A DNA stretch of 64,000 nucleotides from Acidilutibacter cellobiosedens (GCF_004103715.1 NZ_CP035282.1:2904673-2968672); one strand, 5' to 3'. Shown: positions 25,933 through 35,833, numbered from the stretch's first letter. Made by a program: numbers and translations. The notes: generated from the letters alone by a model not told the origin.

Positions 25933-27040
25933 GCTGATGTCCCCCTTTAATTTATTGTGATCATTCATTAATTCTACACAAAACTTCATAATTTATCAAT
26001 ATATATTATAAGCTTTTGATAAGATTTATTTATTGCCTCATTTAAATTTTCCCTCCCTTAAATTGTTAGTTACATATTACCCATTTATTCTCTTATATCC
26101 CAGATAAAAAAACAATTTAATCAATTTAATTTTTCTTGTTATAAATAAGAAGCCTCCGATTATATCGACAATAATACCGTAATTTCTGTTTTAACTTAAA
26201 TAATATCTTAAATTTTTTGGATTCATGATATCAATATTTTCTTCAGATATACGTTTTTTTAGCATCATTCGATTTATACCTCAAAACCGCTATTGAGAAT
26301 TTCTGCTTTTAAAAAAGGCAAATAATACCATGTCTTTTTATTTAGTAATAAAAAAAGTTCTGTTGAAATATTAATAAATTAAGGAAATTAGGCCTTTCCC
26401 ATAGATCATAAAAAAACTAATTATTTCTTTTTATCCTACTTTTAAAAAAATTTCTTACACATAATTTTTGTTTATTTGATAATTAATTGCAAAATTTAAA
26501 ATTGTATATATGTAAATTTTTAATGGAGTTATAATCGTTTTAAAAAAGTCTTTTTCATAGATAAACTTTAAAAATTTATCGTAAAATATATTTTATTAAT
26601 AGATTTTGAAATATCTTTTAGCGACACAACCTTATTCTGGAAAAATGTTATACTAAAAATTTCTATTAAAAGTAATATGTGTATTTAAATTTAAATAAGA
26701 TTTTATATTTTGAAAAATATTTATATCTCGGTTATTATTTCACAACAAATCGAAAAGATAAATTTATATAGGAAATGACAACTATTTGATTATCAATAAA
26801 AAGCGACATATTTTTTGATATCCTTATATCCTCATTTTTTTGATAAATTTTTCTTATAAAACAAGGAATAAAAAAAATGTCGTAAATTATGACTAAACTA
26901 AATTTAAAATTTTTTCTATTAAAAGGAAGTGCATAATTTCCTATGGATTAAAAAAAGAGCCTGAGGCTCAGGCTCCAAAGATATACTCTATTTTTAGAAC
27001 ATATTTTAAATACATCTTTCATGAGTATACATATAAGTTA
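25933..27040. other. 1.1-kb gene-free, very A+T-rich interval
   Basis: No frame with a ribosome binding site was found on either strand. It holds two degenerate members of the dispersed repeat family (26345-26425, with TTGAAATATTAATAAATTAAGG and CCCATAGATCATAAAAAAA words, and a shorter one at 26915-26955), and the hydrogenase terminator. Stretches such as GCGACACAAC (26621) look like decayed unique sequence, but no lost gene could be recognised. Confidence 0.5.
26950..26976 (-). terminator. Terminator of the hydrogenase-like gene
   Basis: GAGCCTGA-GGC-TCAGGCTC (26957-26975), with a run of seven T on the minus strand just after it. It lies 65 bp beyond the stop of the hydrogenase-like gene. 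Confidence 0.8.
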
Positions 27041-28387
27041 TCACAGTTCTCTCTCAAATATTGATATCTTTTCTTTGTTTTCAAAATCATTCAGAGATTT
27101 TATACCCAATTCATTAAGGAACTGATTCATTATTTCATTATACACGGATATCTTAATTTTTGAATCGTCTCCATATTTATCTACTGCTTTCTTGCCTTCT
27201 TCTTTTGGAACTATGGCTTTCGGTCCTCCTACACAACCTCCTATGCAACCCATTCCTTCCAAAAATCTTGCACTTATTTTCCCTTCTGTAATATCTGAAA
27301 GCATCTTTCTGCATTCGGGGACTCCGCTTGCCTTGTCCGAGGTGAACAAAGATATTTTATCGGGAAACATCTCATTTAAAGCCTCTCTTACCGCTTCAGA
27401 CACTCCTCCAACTCTTGCATATATTCTTCCTCCTTTTGATGAATATTGAGTGGATAATTCTTCAGGGAGCTTTTCAAGATGTATATCCAAAACATCAAAA
27501 ATATCTTTCAATTCCGTAAATGTAAGGACATAATCAATGGCTCCTTTTATATCTTCCATCTTCGCTTCTGCCTTTTTCGCTATACAAGGACCTATAAATA
27601 CTACTTTGCACTCAGGATCTATTGCCTTAATTACTCTCCCTGCTGCAATCATTGGGGAAACCGAAGGAGATGTATATTTTATTAATTCATTAAATTTTTT
27701 CTTTATCATTCCTATCCAAATGGGACAACAGCAAGAAGAAAGCATAAAATCTTCTTTTTCGGAAACAAACTTGTTAAATTCGGAGGCTTCTTTTATTGTA
27801 AGCATGTCAGCAAAAAATGCCACTTCTACCATATCGGCAAAACCTATAGCCTTCAATGCCGATCTTATTTGTCCTATAGATACATCTGGTCCAAATTGGC
27901 CTGATATGGCAGGTGCTACTGCTGCTATTACCTTCTTATTCTCTTTTATAATTTCTTGAAGAGGAATAAATTCAATCTTATCAATAAAATTTTCTCTTTT
28001 ACATATATCAACGCATATTCCGCAGTTCACACAATCTCTTTCATTTATTTCAGCTTGTGAAGTTTCCTTATTTATAATTATTGCATTAAAAGGACAGGCA
28101 TTCTCACAAATAGTCTTCCCGTTTACCGTTACACAGTCAGCCACACAATCATGGGTATTAACTATCACCTTGTTTGATTGTATATAATTTTTTAATGCTT
28201 CTTTTAACTGAGAGGAAAAATCCTTCCCATATTCAACTTCAACTCCGCATATTGCGGATATTCTTCTTGCCAAAATCTCTTTATCTACTTCTTCATCTTT
28301 AGTTAATTCTTCAATTTTTTCATCTAATACTCCTTCGTAATAAGATTTAAGTATTTCTTTAAAAAGCTGCGCATTTTTAGGTATCAT
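27041..28387 (-). CDS. [FeFe]-hydrogenase-like protein with ferredoxin domain
   Basis: 448 residues. An N-terminal region of about 75 residues precedes a two-cluster ferredoxin module (CENACPFNA and CVNCGICVDICK, near 94-130), then an H-cluster domain with L1 SSCCCPIW, L2 GPCIAKKAE and L3 EGMGCIGGCVGGP. Canonical catalytic enzymes have TSCCPGW, MPCxxKxxE and ExMxCxxGC, so L2 has Gly for Met and L1 is altered. This fits the less studied group B-like hydrogenases. It is a single gene with its own terminator; maturation genes hydEFG are not in the window. Hydrogen evolution, uptake or sensing are all possible. Confidence 0.85.
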   Translation of the reverse strand: MIPKNAQLFKEILKSYYEGVLDEKIEELTKDEEVDKEILARRISAICGVEVEYGKDFSSQLKEALKNYIQSNKVIVNTHDCVADCVTVNGKTICENACPFNAIIINKETSQAEINERDCVNCGICVDICKRENFIDKIEFIPLQEIIKENKKVIAAVAPAISGQFGPDVSIGQIRSALKAIGFADMVEVAFFADMLTIKEASEFNKFVSEKEDFMLSSCCCPIWIGMIKKKFNELIKYTSPSVSPMIAAGRVIKAIDPECKVVFIGPCIAKKAEAKMEDIKGAIDYVLTFTELKDIFDVLDIHLEKLPEELSTQYSSKGGRIYARVGGVSEAVREALNEMFPDKISLFTSDKASGVPECRKMLSDITEGKISARFLEGMGCIGGCVGGPKAIVPKEEGKKAVDKYGDDSKIKISVYNEIMNQFLNELGIKSLNDFENKEKISIFEREL

Positions 28388-28609
28388 AATCTCATCTTCC
28401 TTTCTTACGATTATATATTACTTTTTCTTAATTATTTATACAACTTTTATACCCTTTTTTCAATAAAATCTTCAAATCATCCTATTTATTATAATTAAAA
28501 TAGATAAAATTTATATTTATTTAAATGATATAGATATTTCTTATTTTTCTTAATCTTTCTACTATTATATAATTTATTTGGACAAATAATACAAAGGAGG
28601 GAATTAAAA

Positions 28610-29704
28610 TTGGGAAGTAATAAAAAGATATTCATCTGTGGAGGTATTATAGGCTTAATTGCAGCTATTCTCATGAAATTTGGAAATCCCGCCAATATGG
28701 GAATATGTATAGCTTGTTTTTATCGGGATATTGCCGGAGCGTTAGGTCTCCATGGCACAGAAACTGTCCGATATATAAGGCCTGAAATAATCGGGTTTAT
28801 ATTCGGAGGATTTATAGCAGCATCTTTAAAGGGGGAATTTAGATCAAGGGGAGGTTCATCTCCTATAATAAGATTTATTTTATCAGTCTTTTTAATGTTT
28901 GGTACATTGGTATTCTTAGGATGCCCCCTAAGAATGATACTAAGGCTTGCCAACGGGGACCTAAACGCTTTGATTGGACTCATTGGATACGTTTTCGGAA
29001 TATTTATCGGAATACAATTTATCAAAAAAGGCTATTCCTTGGGAAGGAGCTTTAACCAAACAAAAATTTCAGGGTATGTTATACCAATCTTCGCAATAAT
29101 CTTACTTATATTCTTAATTGTAAAACCATCTTTTATATCTTTCAGTACGGAAGGCCCGGGTTCTATGAGAGCACCCATAATATTATCGCTGATTCTCGGA
29201 ATAATAGTAGGTTTGATTCTTCAGAGGAGTAGAATATGTACTGCAGGCGGATTCAGAGATGTCTTGCTCATTAAAGACTACCATTTTTTATGGGGAATAA
29301 TAGGAATATTTATTTTCAATTTAGTTGGCAATCTTATTTTAAATTTCGATACATTTCATATAGGCTTTGCAAATCAACCCATTGCACATACCGAATCCCT
29401 ATGGAACTTTTTAGGCATGTCTCTTGTGGGAATATGCTCCATTTTCCTCGGAGGATGCCCGTTAAGACAAACTATATTGGCTTCTGAAGGAGATACCGAT
29501 TCGGGAATCACTGTGTTTGGACTTATAGTTGGCGCCGCTTTGGCCCACAATTTTCAAATTGCAGCCAGTCCAAAGGGTGTTCCTTTTAACGGAAAGTTAG
29601 CTGTAATTATTGGATTTATTGTAGTTTTATTCATCGGATACAGTGTAATTAAAAATGTACAAGGTCAGGAAAGAGTATCAAAGGAGGTTGAAAAGAATGC
29701 CTAA
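28610..29704 (+). CDS. yedE: YedE-type selenium/sulfur compound transporter
   Basis: 364 residues, about ten membrane helices in two related halves. Each half ends in a conserved cysteine motif: LGCPLRMILRLANGD and GGCPLRQTILASEGD. YedE proteins are linked by gene context to selenium use and related YeeE takes up thiosulfate. The start is TTG, eight bases after AAAGGAGGG. The stop overlaps the next gene by 8 bp, followed by DUF3343, a recurring trio. Confidence 0.87.
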   Translation: MGSNKKIFICGGIIGLIAAILMKFGNPANMGICIACFYRDIAGALGLHGTETVRYIRPEIIGFIFGGFIAASLKGEFRSRGGSSPIIRFILSVFLMFGTLVFLGCPLRMILRLANGDLNALIGLIGYVFGIFIGIQFIKKGYSLGRSFNQTKISGYVIPIFAIILLIFLIVKPSFISFSTEGPGSMRAPIILSLILGIIVGLILQRSRICTAGGFRDVLLIKDYHFLWGIIGIFIFNLVGNLILNFDTFHIGFANQPIAHTESLWNFLGMSLVGICSIFLGGCPLRQTILASEGDTDSGITVFGLIVGAALAHNFQIAASPKGVPFNGKLAVIIGFIVVLFIGYSVIKNVQGQERVSKEVEKNA

Positions 29705-29909
29705 CATTGTGGATGCAAGGGGAAGATCATGTCCCGAACCTGTTATAATGACAAAAAAGGCTATAGACAATAATCCCGGCGGAGAATTTAAAATACTTGT
29801 GGATTTGGATGTAGCTAAGGAAAATATAATTCGATTCGTAAAAAGTAAGGGATACAAAGTAGATGTAAAGGAAAAAGATAAAGAATATACAATTCACATA
29901 AAAAAATAG
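29697..29909 (+). CDS. TusA-family sulfur/selenium carrier (YedF-like)
   Basis: 70 residues from the ATG at 29697, which follows AAGGAGG and lies within the last codons of yedE. The carrier cysteine is in DARGRSCPEPV (Cys12) and the fold pattern GGEFKILVDLDVAKENI follows. It should accept a persulfide or perselenide. Overlap with yedE indicates coupled translation. Confidence 0.9.
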   Translation: MPNIVDARGRSCPEPVIMTKKAIDNNPGGEFKILVDLDVAKENIIRFVKSKGYKVDVKEKDKEYTIHIKK

Positions 29910-29918
29910 GTGAAATAT

Positions 29919-30191
29919 ATGGATGATTTCTACTGTGTTATAACTTTTCACAATATCCAGGAAGCTCTGTCTTTTGAATCAGAAATGAAAAAGGAACATA
30001 TTTCAATAAAGCTCATGCCTGTACCCAGACAAGTAAGCTCAAGCTGTGGAACAGCGGCCAGAATTCCTTGTGAAATAAGAGAAGAGATCCTAAAACTTTG
30101 TGAAAATAAAAAAATTAATATAAATGAATTTCATGAAATTCACAAGGATAAAAAAAAGAATGGATTTTTAAAAAATTTTGTAAGGTTTTAA
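29919..30191 (+). CDS. DUF3343 protein, putative selenium/sulfur carrier partner
   Basis: 90 residues: FYCVITFHNIQEALSFESEM at the N-terminus and the cysteine motif SSSCGTAARIPCEI near residues 45-58, as in DUF3343. The ATG at 29919 is favoured, with TAGGTG upstream; the GTG at 29910 is part of that site. It lies 9 bp after the TusA gene and probably works with it. Confidence 0.82.
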   Translation: MDDFYCVITFHNIQEALSFESEMKKEHISIKLMPVPRQVSSSCGTAARIPCEIREEILKLCENKKININEFHEIHKDKKKNGFLKNFVRF

Positions 30192-30227
30192 TTATTGGTA
30201 TCACTATAAAAGCTAACTTGCAAAAAT

Positions 30228-30262
30228 AGGCTGCTACAAAATTAATTTTGTAGCAGCCTTCT
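30228..30262. terminator. Bidirectional terminator, perfect palindrome
   Basis: AGGCTGCTACAAAATT joined directly to its complement, a 32-bp perfect palindrome between the converging DUF3343 and iron-ADH fragment genes. Confidence 0.8.
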
Positions 30263-30272
30263 CTATAGTATC

Positions 30273-31109
30273 TTATTTCCATAGTGATCTGTAAATTTTA
30301 ACTATATCTTCCTTTTGAGGGTTTCTTCTCGTGTTTTGCGGACTTCCGCTTTGTAGTGCGTCTTCTGCCATTTTATCCAAACTTCCAAAATATTCATTTC
30401 TATCTACTCCAAACTCTTCAAGAGTCTGGATATTTAAATCACTGCATAGTTTCCCTACTGAATTAATAAAAGACTGCCCTCCTTCCAATTCAGTCATCCC
30501 TTCTTTATATGTTCCTATGGCCTTTGCTAAATCGCAAAATCTTTCAACTGCTCCTTTTAGTGCAAATTCAAGGCAATTATTAAGCAGCATTGCATTAGAC
30601 AGCCCGTGAGGAATATGAAAAATGGCACCGATAGGTCTGCTCATTCCATGAACTATCGTCACGGAGGAGTTGTTAAATGCAATACCTGCTTCAAGAGCTG
30701 CTATGGACATTTCCCTTCTGGCATCAGTATCCTTTCCGTTATTATACGTTTTTAACAAATTTTTAAATATTCTTTTTACTGCGGAAATTGCAAAGATATC
30801 GGATAAAGGCTGAGCCTTTTTCGATGTATAAGCTTCAATTGCATGAGTCAAAGCATCCAATCCGGTAGAAGAAGTCACTTTAGGCGGAGCAGACAATGTA
30901 AAGAACGGATCTATTACTGCTAACTTCGGAATCAAACAAGGTCCCTTAAGGAGCATCTTTATATCCCTTTTTGTATCAGATATTATTGTAAATTGAGTAA
31001 CCTCAGAACCTGTTCCTGCCGTTGTCGGTATAGCAACTAAAGGAGGAATCGGATTCGGTATTATCTTTCCGAGATAATCATTTATTTCTCCTTCCAACCA
31101 AATATACAA
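30273..31109 (-). pseudogene. Iron-containing alcohol dehydrogenase, N-terminus missing
   Basis: 278 residues against about 380 for the family. It keeps PPLVAIPTTAGTGSEVTQFTII and the iron-binding region (GLDALTHAIEAY, IVHGMSRPIGA, HIPHGLSNAMLL) but lacks the first 105 or so residues, including the GGSS nucleotide-binding motif. The first possible start is a TTG with no ribosome binding site. The frame runs in phase back to the stop of the zinc-ADH gene, 18 bp upstream, which suggests a deletion brought the two genes together. It is probably not a working dehydrogenase. Confidence 0.75.
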
Positions 31110-31127
31110 TATTAGATAAGCATACGA

Positions 31128-32177
31128 TTACCACATGGATACTGAAACACGATAATTACCCGGAGTAGCTGCAAGCTCAAAAGCCCTCTGAACTTCATTA
31201 ATAGGAACTTTATATGAAATCATTTTATCTACTTTTACAAGCCTTTTGCTGAGCAGATCCGCAGCTATCACATAATCCGAAAAATCCGCTCCATAAGTTC
31301 CTATAAGCTCATATTCGTTATAATGAATCTTATTTGAATCTATATTAAGTTCCGGAGTGGGATAGCCAGATGCAAAGAATAATATTCTTCCCATTGTTGA
31401 AAGCAATTGTATCCCCTGGTCGTTGGCTTTAGTATTTCCAACTGCAAGTATAACCGCATCCATTCCCCTTCCCTCTGTTATTTCTTCAACTCTTTTAGCT
31501 ATATCCTCCTTAGACGGATTTATAGTCGCTAAACCAAGGGACTGGGCTATTTTACATCTTTCTTCATTAATTTCACTTACAAGTACATTCCCTCCGTATA
31601 TTTTCGCCACTTGTGCATTAACAAGTCCCAAATTACCTGCTCCTATTACAAGAACATTATCATTTGGCTTTACTCTGAGCCTTTTTATTCCATGAACTGC
31701 TGTGGAAGTAGGTTCTAAGTAACCGCCTTCCTCATATGGCAAATCGTCCCCCAACTTTAAAACTCTCTTTGAATTTACGACAAAGTATTGAGCCATTCCA
31801 AAATATCCTTCAATACCATCAATTTCAATTTGTTTCGGCTTATTAAGGCATCTGCTCGTATGCCCCATACGACAATAAAAACATTCTCCGCATGCTCTGC
31901 TTCCCTGAGCAATAAATCCTACATGCATACCTACTTTCAATTCAGGCCTTACATTTTCTCCTATTTCTATTATTTCTCCCGACATTTCATGGCCGGGCAC
32001 CCATGGTAACTTTCTTCCCTGAGATTTACGAAGTCCTGCCCATGTCTGCCAATCCGTCGTACATATATTACATTGATAAATCTTCACTAACACTTCTCCC
32101 GCTCCAACTTCCGGCACATCCATTTCTTTTACACTCATCTTTTTTATATCTTCCATTACTGCTACTTTCATCTTCAT
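31128..32177 (-). CDS. Zinc-dependent medium-chain alcohol/polyol dehydrogenase
   Basis: 349 residues, MDR family. The catalytic zinc region has CNICTTDW (near 36) and the GHEMSGEI motif (near 68), structural zinc cysteines in CGECFYCRMGHTSRC (near 98-112), and the NAD-binding VIGAGNLGLVNAQVA (near 178). Oxidises an alcohol or polyol with NAD(P). It is separated from the DapA-like gene by a terminator, so it may be its own transcript, though in the same catabolic neighbourhood. Confidence 0.88.
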   Translation of the reverse strand: MKMKVAVMEDIKKMSVKEMDVPEVGAGEVLVKIYQCNICTTDWQTWAGLRKSQGRKLPWVPGHEMSGEIIEIGENVRPELKVGMHVGFIAQGSRACGECFYCRMGHTSRCLNKPKQIEIDGIEGYFGMAQYFVVNSKRVLKLGDDLPYEEGGYLEPTSTAVHGIKRLRVKPNDNVLVIGAGNLGLVNAQVAKIYGGNVLVSEINEERCKIAQSLGLATINPSKEDIAKRVEEITEGRGMDAVILAVGNTKANDQGIQLLSTMGRILFFASGYPTPELNIDSNKIHYNEYELIGTYGADFSDYVIAADLLSKRLVKVDKMISYKVPINEVQRAFELAATPGNYRVSVSMW

Positions 32178-32295
32178 AATTTTAATTCCTTCCTTTATAT
32201 TTAAAAAGTAATTTTATTTTTACCATACCAAACTTTATATGAAAACCCTTTTTAACTAATTTTTATATGTAAAATTTTCCTGTTCATTGTAAAAA

Positions 32296-32350
32296 ATATT
32301 CTTTGATATGATAAAAGTATTCCTATATACTTTATTATACCAAAGAATAT
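32296..32350 (-). terminator. Terminator of the mannose-type PTS operon
   Basis: ATATTCTTTG and CAAAGAATAT bracket a second stem (AAAGTAT with ATACTTT), forming one long near-perfect hairpin. On the minus strand it is followed by ATTTTTTAC. It lies just downstream of the DapA-like gene. Confidence 0.7.
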
Positions 32351-32402
32351 TAAATAATTTGGCTATTTAATTAATAAATATAATTCAAAACTATATACTG
32401 TA

Positions 32403-33284
32403 TTATAAATCATAGGCTTTTATCATATTTTTAATATCATTAATCACTTCGTCTTTCGGCATACTGATTGGTTTTCTTGTTATCCCGGCTTGAATTCCCA
32501 TTAGATTCAATGTTGCTTTCATAACACTGGGTGCTACACATTTTTTTAAATTCATTCTTAATAAATCTATTTTATTCCTTTGCTCTTGGGCTTTTACCAA
32601 ATCACCTTTTAAATACTCATCATACAACTTTACCTCAATATCAGGTAAAACATTGGAAGTTGCCGCGACACTGGCAACCGCGCCTGCTTTAAATGCGTCT
32701 AACATTAAGGAATCCGAACCGTTAAGCACCATAAAGTCTTTATGTTTTGAAATCTTAATATATTCCTTTTGATTCTCAAAGTTTCCGCTGCTGTCCTTAA
32801 TTGCCACTATATTGGGTAATTCGGCTAATTTATCAACAATCTTGGGTTCAATGTTAATTCCCGTTTGTCCGGGTATATTATATAAAATAATTTTAGCTTC
32901 TGTCTGATCAGCAATTGCTTTATAATGCAAATATAAATCTTCTTGTGTCGGTACCAAATAATATGGTGTAACAACAGAAATATAGTCTGCCCCTGCATCA
33001 ACTAATCTTCTTGTAAGATTAATCGTTTGCATAGTACTGCAGCAACCTGAACCTGCACAAATAACAATTTCTCCACCTACCTCTTCAACGATTGCCTTTG
33101 TCAACTCAACCTTTTCATCATCGGTAAGCAGGTGAAATTCCCCATTTGTCCCAGCTATAAATAAACCATGAACACCTTTACTAACCAACCATCTTGCCAT
33201 CTTTTTCGCTGAAACTAAATCAAGGCTTTCGTCTTCATGAAATGGTGTAACCATAGCTGTTATAATACCTTTTAATTTTTTCAT
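32403..33284 (-). CDS. DapA/NanA-family aldolase
   Basis: 293 residues of the dihydrodipicolinate synthase/N-acetylneuraminate lyase family. The Schiff-base lysine is in IVAIKDSSGNF (near 161), the catalytic tyrosine in IILYNIPGQTG (near 134), and GTNGEFHLL (near 44) is the carboxylate loop. The lysine genes lie elsewhere, so with its place after a PTS and a hydroxyacid dehydrogenase it probably cleaves or makes a 2-keto-3-deoxy sugar acid. It overlaps the upstream gene by 4 bp. Confidence 0.88.
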   Translation of the reverse strand: MKKLKGIITAMVTPFHEDESLDLVSAKKMARWLVSKGVHGLFIAGTNGEFHLLTDDEKVELTKAIVEEVGGEIVICAGSGCCSTMQTINLTRRLVDAGADYISVVTPYYLVPTQEDLYLHYKAIADQTEAKIILYNIPGQTGINIEPKIVDKLAELPNIVAIKDSSGNFENQKEYIKISKHKDFMVLNGSDSLMLDAFKAGAVASVAATSNVLPDIEVKLYDEYLKGDLVKAQEQRNKIDLLRMNLKKCVAPSVMKATLNLMGIQAGITRKPISMPKDEVINDIKNMIKAYDL

Positions 33285-34210
33285 ATTGATCCTCCCTCTA
33301 AAACTTTTAATACATTATCAACTGCAATTTTCATTGTATTATTATCTGATTCAACCGTGAAAGATGCCGCATGGGGTGTAATGCTATAGTTTGGTAAATC
33401 AATAATAGCTTTATCCCGTTCTTTTAATTCGACATCTTCAATAACGTATCGAATTTTTCCTTCAGTTAATGCTTGATAAAGGGCTTTGTTTTCAACCAAT
33501 CCTGCTCTTGCACTGTTTATTAAAATAGCACTTTCTTTCATTCGGTCAAATACGGACTTATTAATAATTCCTGCCGTATTTTCGGTTAACGGTATATGCA
33601 AACTTATATAATCCGATTCCTGAATAAGTCTGTTTTGGGAAACAAGTTCAATTAATTCAGAATCACTCTGCATAACATACGGATCATACGCAATTACTTT
33701 CATTTCAAAACTAAGAGCTATTTTGGCAACTTTTTTCCCAATTGCACCTAACCCTAAGATTCCTAAAGTTTTCCCGTATAGTTCTTGCCCGATAACCCTT
33801 TCTTCATTACCATTTTTTGCTTGGTTACTTATATTTACAAAATCTCTGGATGCCGATAACATCATCAATATTGTCATTTCGGCAACTGATCTTGAGTTTG
33901 CTCCCAATGCTTTGCATACTTTGATACCCATTTTATTTGCATACTTAACATCAATGTTGTCCAAACCAACCCCATATTTTGATATCACCTTTAACTGTTT
34001 TGATTCTTTGAGAATTTCCTCATTCAGTAAATCATTTCCTGTAATTATTGCATCGGCATCCTCAATCTTGTCAAGCAGTTCTTCATGTAAAAATCTACGA
34101 TTTAATGAATTATAATCGACCTCATATCCTCTTGATTCCAATAAATCGATAAAATACATACCTTTTGTATTAAACGGTCTTGGTGTAATTACAATTTTTC
34201 CCCTGCTCAT
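33281..34210 (-). CDS. D-isomer 2-hydroxyacid dehydrogenase (SerA/GyaR-like)
   Basis: 309 residues, with the NAD motif GILGLGAIGKKVAKIA near 150, catalytic Arg in INSARAGLVENKAL near 233, the Glu in EDVELKERDKAI near 260, and His in SITPHAASFTVES near 280. Length is that of single-domain-pair dehydrogenases, with no ACT domain. It lies between the PTS IID and the DapA-like gene, so it probably acts on a hydroxy sugar acid of that pathway rather than on serine synthesis. Confidence 0.87.
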   Translation of the reverse strand: MSRGKIVITPRPFNTKGMYFIDLLESRGYEVDYNSLNRRFLHEELLDKIEDADAIITGNDLLNEEILKESKQLKVISKYGVGLDNIDVKYANKMGIKVCKALGANSRSVAEMTILMMLSASRDFVNISNQAKNGNEERVIGQELYGKTLGILGLGAIGKKVAKIALSFEMKVIAYDPYVMQSDSELIELVSQNRLIQESDYISLHIPLTENTAGIINKSVFDRMKESAILINSARAGLVENKALYQALTEGKIRYVIEDVELKERDKAIIDLPNYSITPHAASFTVESDNNTMKIAVDNVLKVLEGGSI

Positions 34211-34211
34211 A

Positions 34212-35063
34212 TTACAAAACTCCTAAAAAGGTCAGTCCCAAACTGGCAACTAAAATACACAGTAAAATTCGCAAATAGTGCGGACCCCTTTTTTGAATAT
34301 AAAAGTATATTGCAAAAACAACAAGAATTGGTAATAACGACGGAACAATTTTATCAAGCATATCCTGAATTACAATAGTATTTCCTCCCCCTGTCGTTAT
34401 CTTTAAAGGAGTTGTAATTTTAACATAGGTCGCGGACAATGCCCCCATCATAAACAACCCAAACATTCCGGCACCCGCAATAATCTTACGGATTTTACCT
34501 GAATGTAATATCTCAACAATTGAATTCTTTCCCTTCTGATAACCTATTTGTATTGCAAACTTACTGATAAACCACATATAAGTTACTTGATAAATCAGAG
34601 GAATTAATGAACCAAAGAAAGAACCATTCATTGCAAAAGGAATACAAATTCCCATAACAATCGGCCTAAAAGTCCCGAAATCTAAAGTATCTCCAATGCC
34701 GGCAATCGGTCCCATCAATCCTGTTTTTAGACTTGTAATTAACTCATTTGTGGTTTTTTTCTCTTCTTCAGTTTCACTTGCAGCTTTTTCTTCCAAAGCA
34801 ATCGTAATACCATTAATAACGGTTCCCCAATTAGCTTGCGTATTATACATTGTTAAATGACGTTTGAGTGCTTCTGACAAATCTTCTTTGTTCGGATACA
34901 ATTTTTTCAAAATATCTAACATTGAATTACAGAATGCCAAGGCCTGAAGTCTTTCAAAGTTTAAAGATGTTTCAGAAAAAGCATTCCAATGAAACCAAGC
35001 TTTTTTTATATCTTTTTTAGTAATAAGTTCATTTTTTATTTTCTGTTCACTTTTTTTTACCAT
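34212..35063 (-). CDS. PTS mannose-family IID component
   Basis: 283 residues. The N-terminal cytoplasmic part has AWFHWNAFSETSLNFERLQA (near 23) and the membrane part shows TGLMGPIAGIGDTLDFGTFRP, both typical of IID-Man. With IIC it forms the sugar channel. It directly follows IIC (2 bp) and precedes the hydroxyacid dehydrogenase (1 bp). Confidence 0.95.
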   Translation of the reverse strand: MVKKSEQKIKNELITKKDIKKAWFHWNAFSETSLNFERLQALAFCNSMLDILKKLYPNKEDLSEALKRHLTMYNTQANWGTVINGITIALEEKAASETEEEKKTTNELITSLKTGLMGPIAGIGDTLDFGTFRPIVMGICIPFAMNGSFFGSLIPLIYQVTYMWFISKFAIQIGYQKGKNSIVEILHSGKIRKIIAGAGMFGLFMMGALSATYVKITTPLKITTGGGNTIVIQDMLDKIVPSLLPILVVFAIYFYIQKRGPHYLRILLCILVASLGLTFLGVL

Positions 35064-35065
35064 AA

Positions 35066-35833
35066 TTATCTTCCTCCTTCCTCCAATGTAGCATCTTTAT
35101 AAAATAACATAAGAATCAATACGATACAAATACCGAAAATTGAAACTCCTATAGTACTTAATCCTGTATAAGCAACTAAAAAATAGCCGGCAATAAAAAA
35201 TGGAATAAACTGCCTTTTCCCAATGACAATCATAGTTATGGCAAATCCCAATGCTGGCAATATATTACCTGCTGTAGCTAAGCCCTGAGTTGCCCAAGTC
35301 GGAAGAGCACTGACAAAACCTTGAATTGCTTCAGGCCCATACAGGCAAGCAACAAATACAGGTATAAATCTCATAGGAAATGCGAGCAAAAGAGGATAGA
35401 TTGTTGCTGCTTTCCTTATTCCTTTTACGTCACCATTTTCCGCATACTTATCAGCCATATGAATAAAGCCGGAATTCAATGTTTTTCTTACATTTTCCAA
35501 CACTACACCCAATAATCCCAAAGGAATGGCTAAAGATACTGCTACAACAGGATCAATTCCTGAAGTTAGTGCAATGGGAATTGCAATGCATGATGCTAAT
35601 CCTTCGTCTGCCGGTGGATTCCCTCCCGGTGCAATTGAGCCTATATAAATCATTTGTAATGTAGCACCAACTGATAATGCAGTCGGCACATCGTTGAACA
35701 AAAGTCCAATAAATGGTGCAATTGATAACGGCATCCTCATAATTGAAAATCCGTACCATACTTTGGCTTGCGATATCCAATAAATTAAAGCGATAATCAG
35801 AGCTTTTACTACAGTCATTTCGCTTCCCATCAT
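35066..35833 (-). CDS. PTS mannose-family IIC component
   Basis: 255 residues and several membrane helices, with the IIC-Man motifs ALSVGATLQMIYIGSIAPGG (near 52) and PADEGLASCIAIPIAL. It follows IIB with a 100-bp gap and shares the operon. Start has GGGAGGAG upstream. Confidence 0.94.
   Translation of the reverse strand: MMGSEMTVVKALIIALIYWISQAKVWYGFSIMRMPLSIAPFIGLLFNDVPTALSVGATLQMIYIGSIAPGGNPPADEGLASCIAIPIALTSGIDPVVAVSLAIPLGLLGVVLENVRKTLNSGFIHMADKYAENGDVKGIRKAATIYPLLLAFPMRFIPVFVACLYGPEAIQGFVSALPTWATQGLATAGNILPALGFAITMIVIGKRQFIPFFIAGYFLVAYTGLSTIGVSIFGICIVLILMLFYKDATLEEGGR

Noticed and set aside
25933-27040. Decayed gene in the 1.1-kb gap
   Set aside because: Scattered sense-like words only; no protein family could be recognised in any frame.
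29655-29696. Longer N-terminus for the TusA-like protein
   Set aside because: The upstream codons encode the yedE C-terminus in another frame, and AAGGAGG points to the ATG at 29697.
32403-33284. Housekeeping lysine-pathway dapA
   Set aside because: It overlaps a hydroxyacid dehydrogenase gene in a sigma-54 PTS operon, so a catabolic aldolase is more likely.
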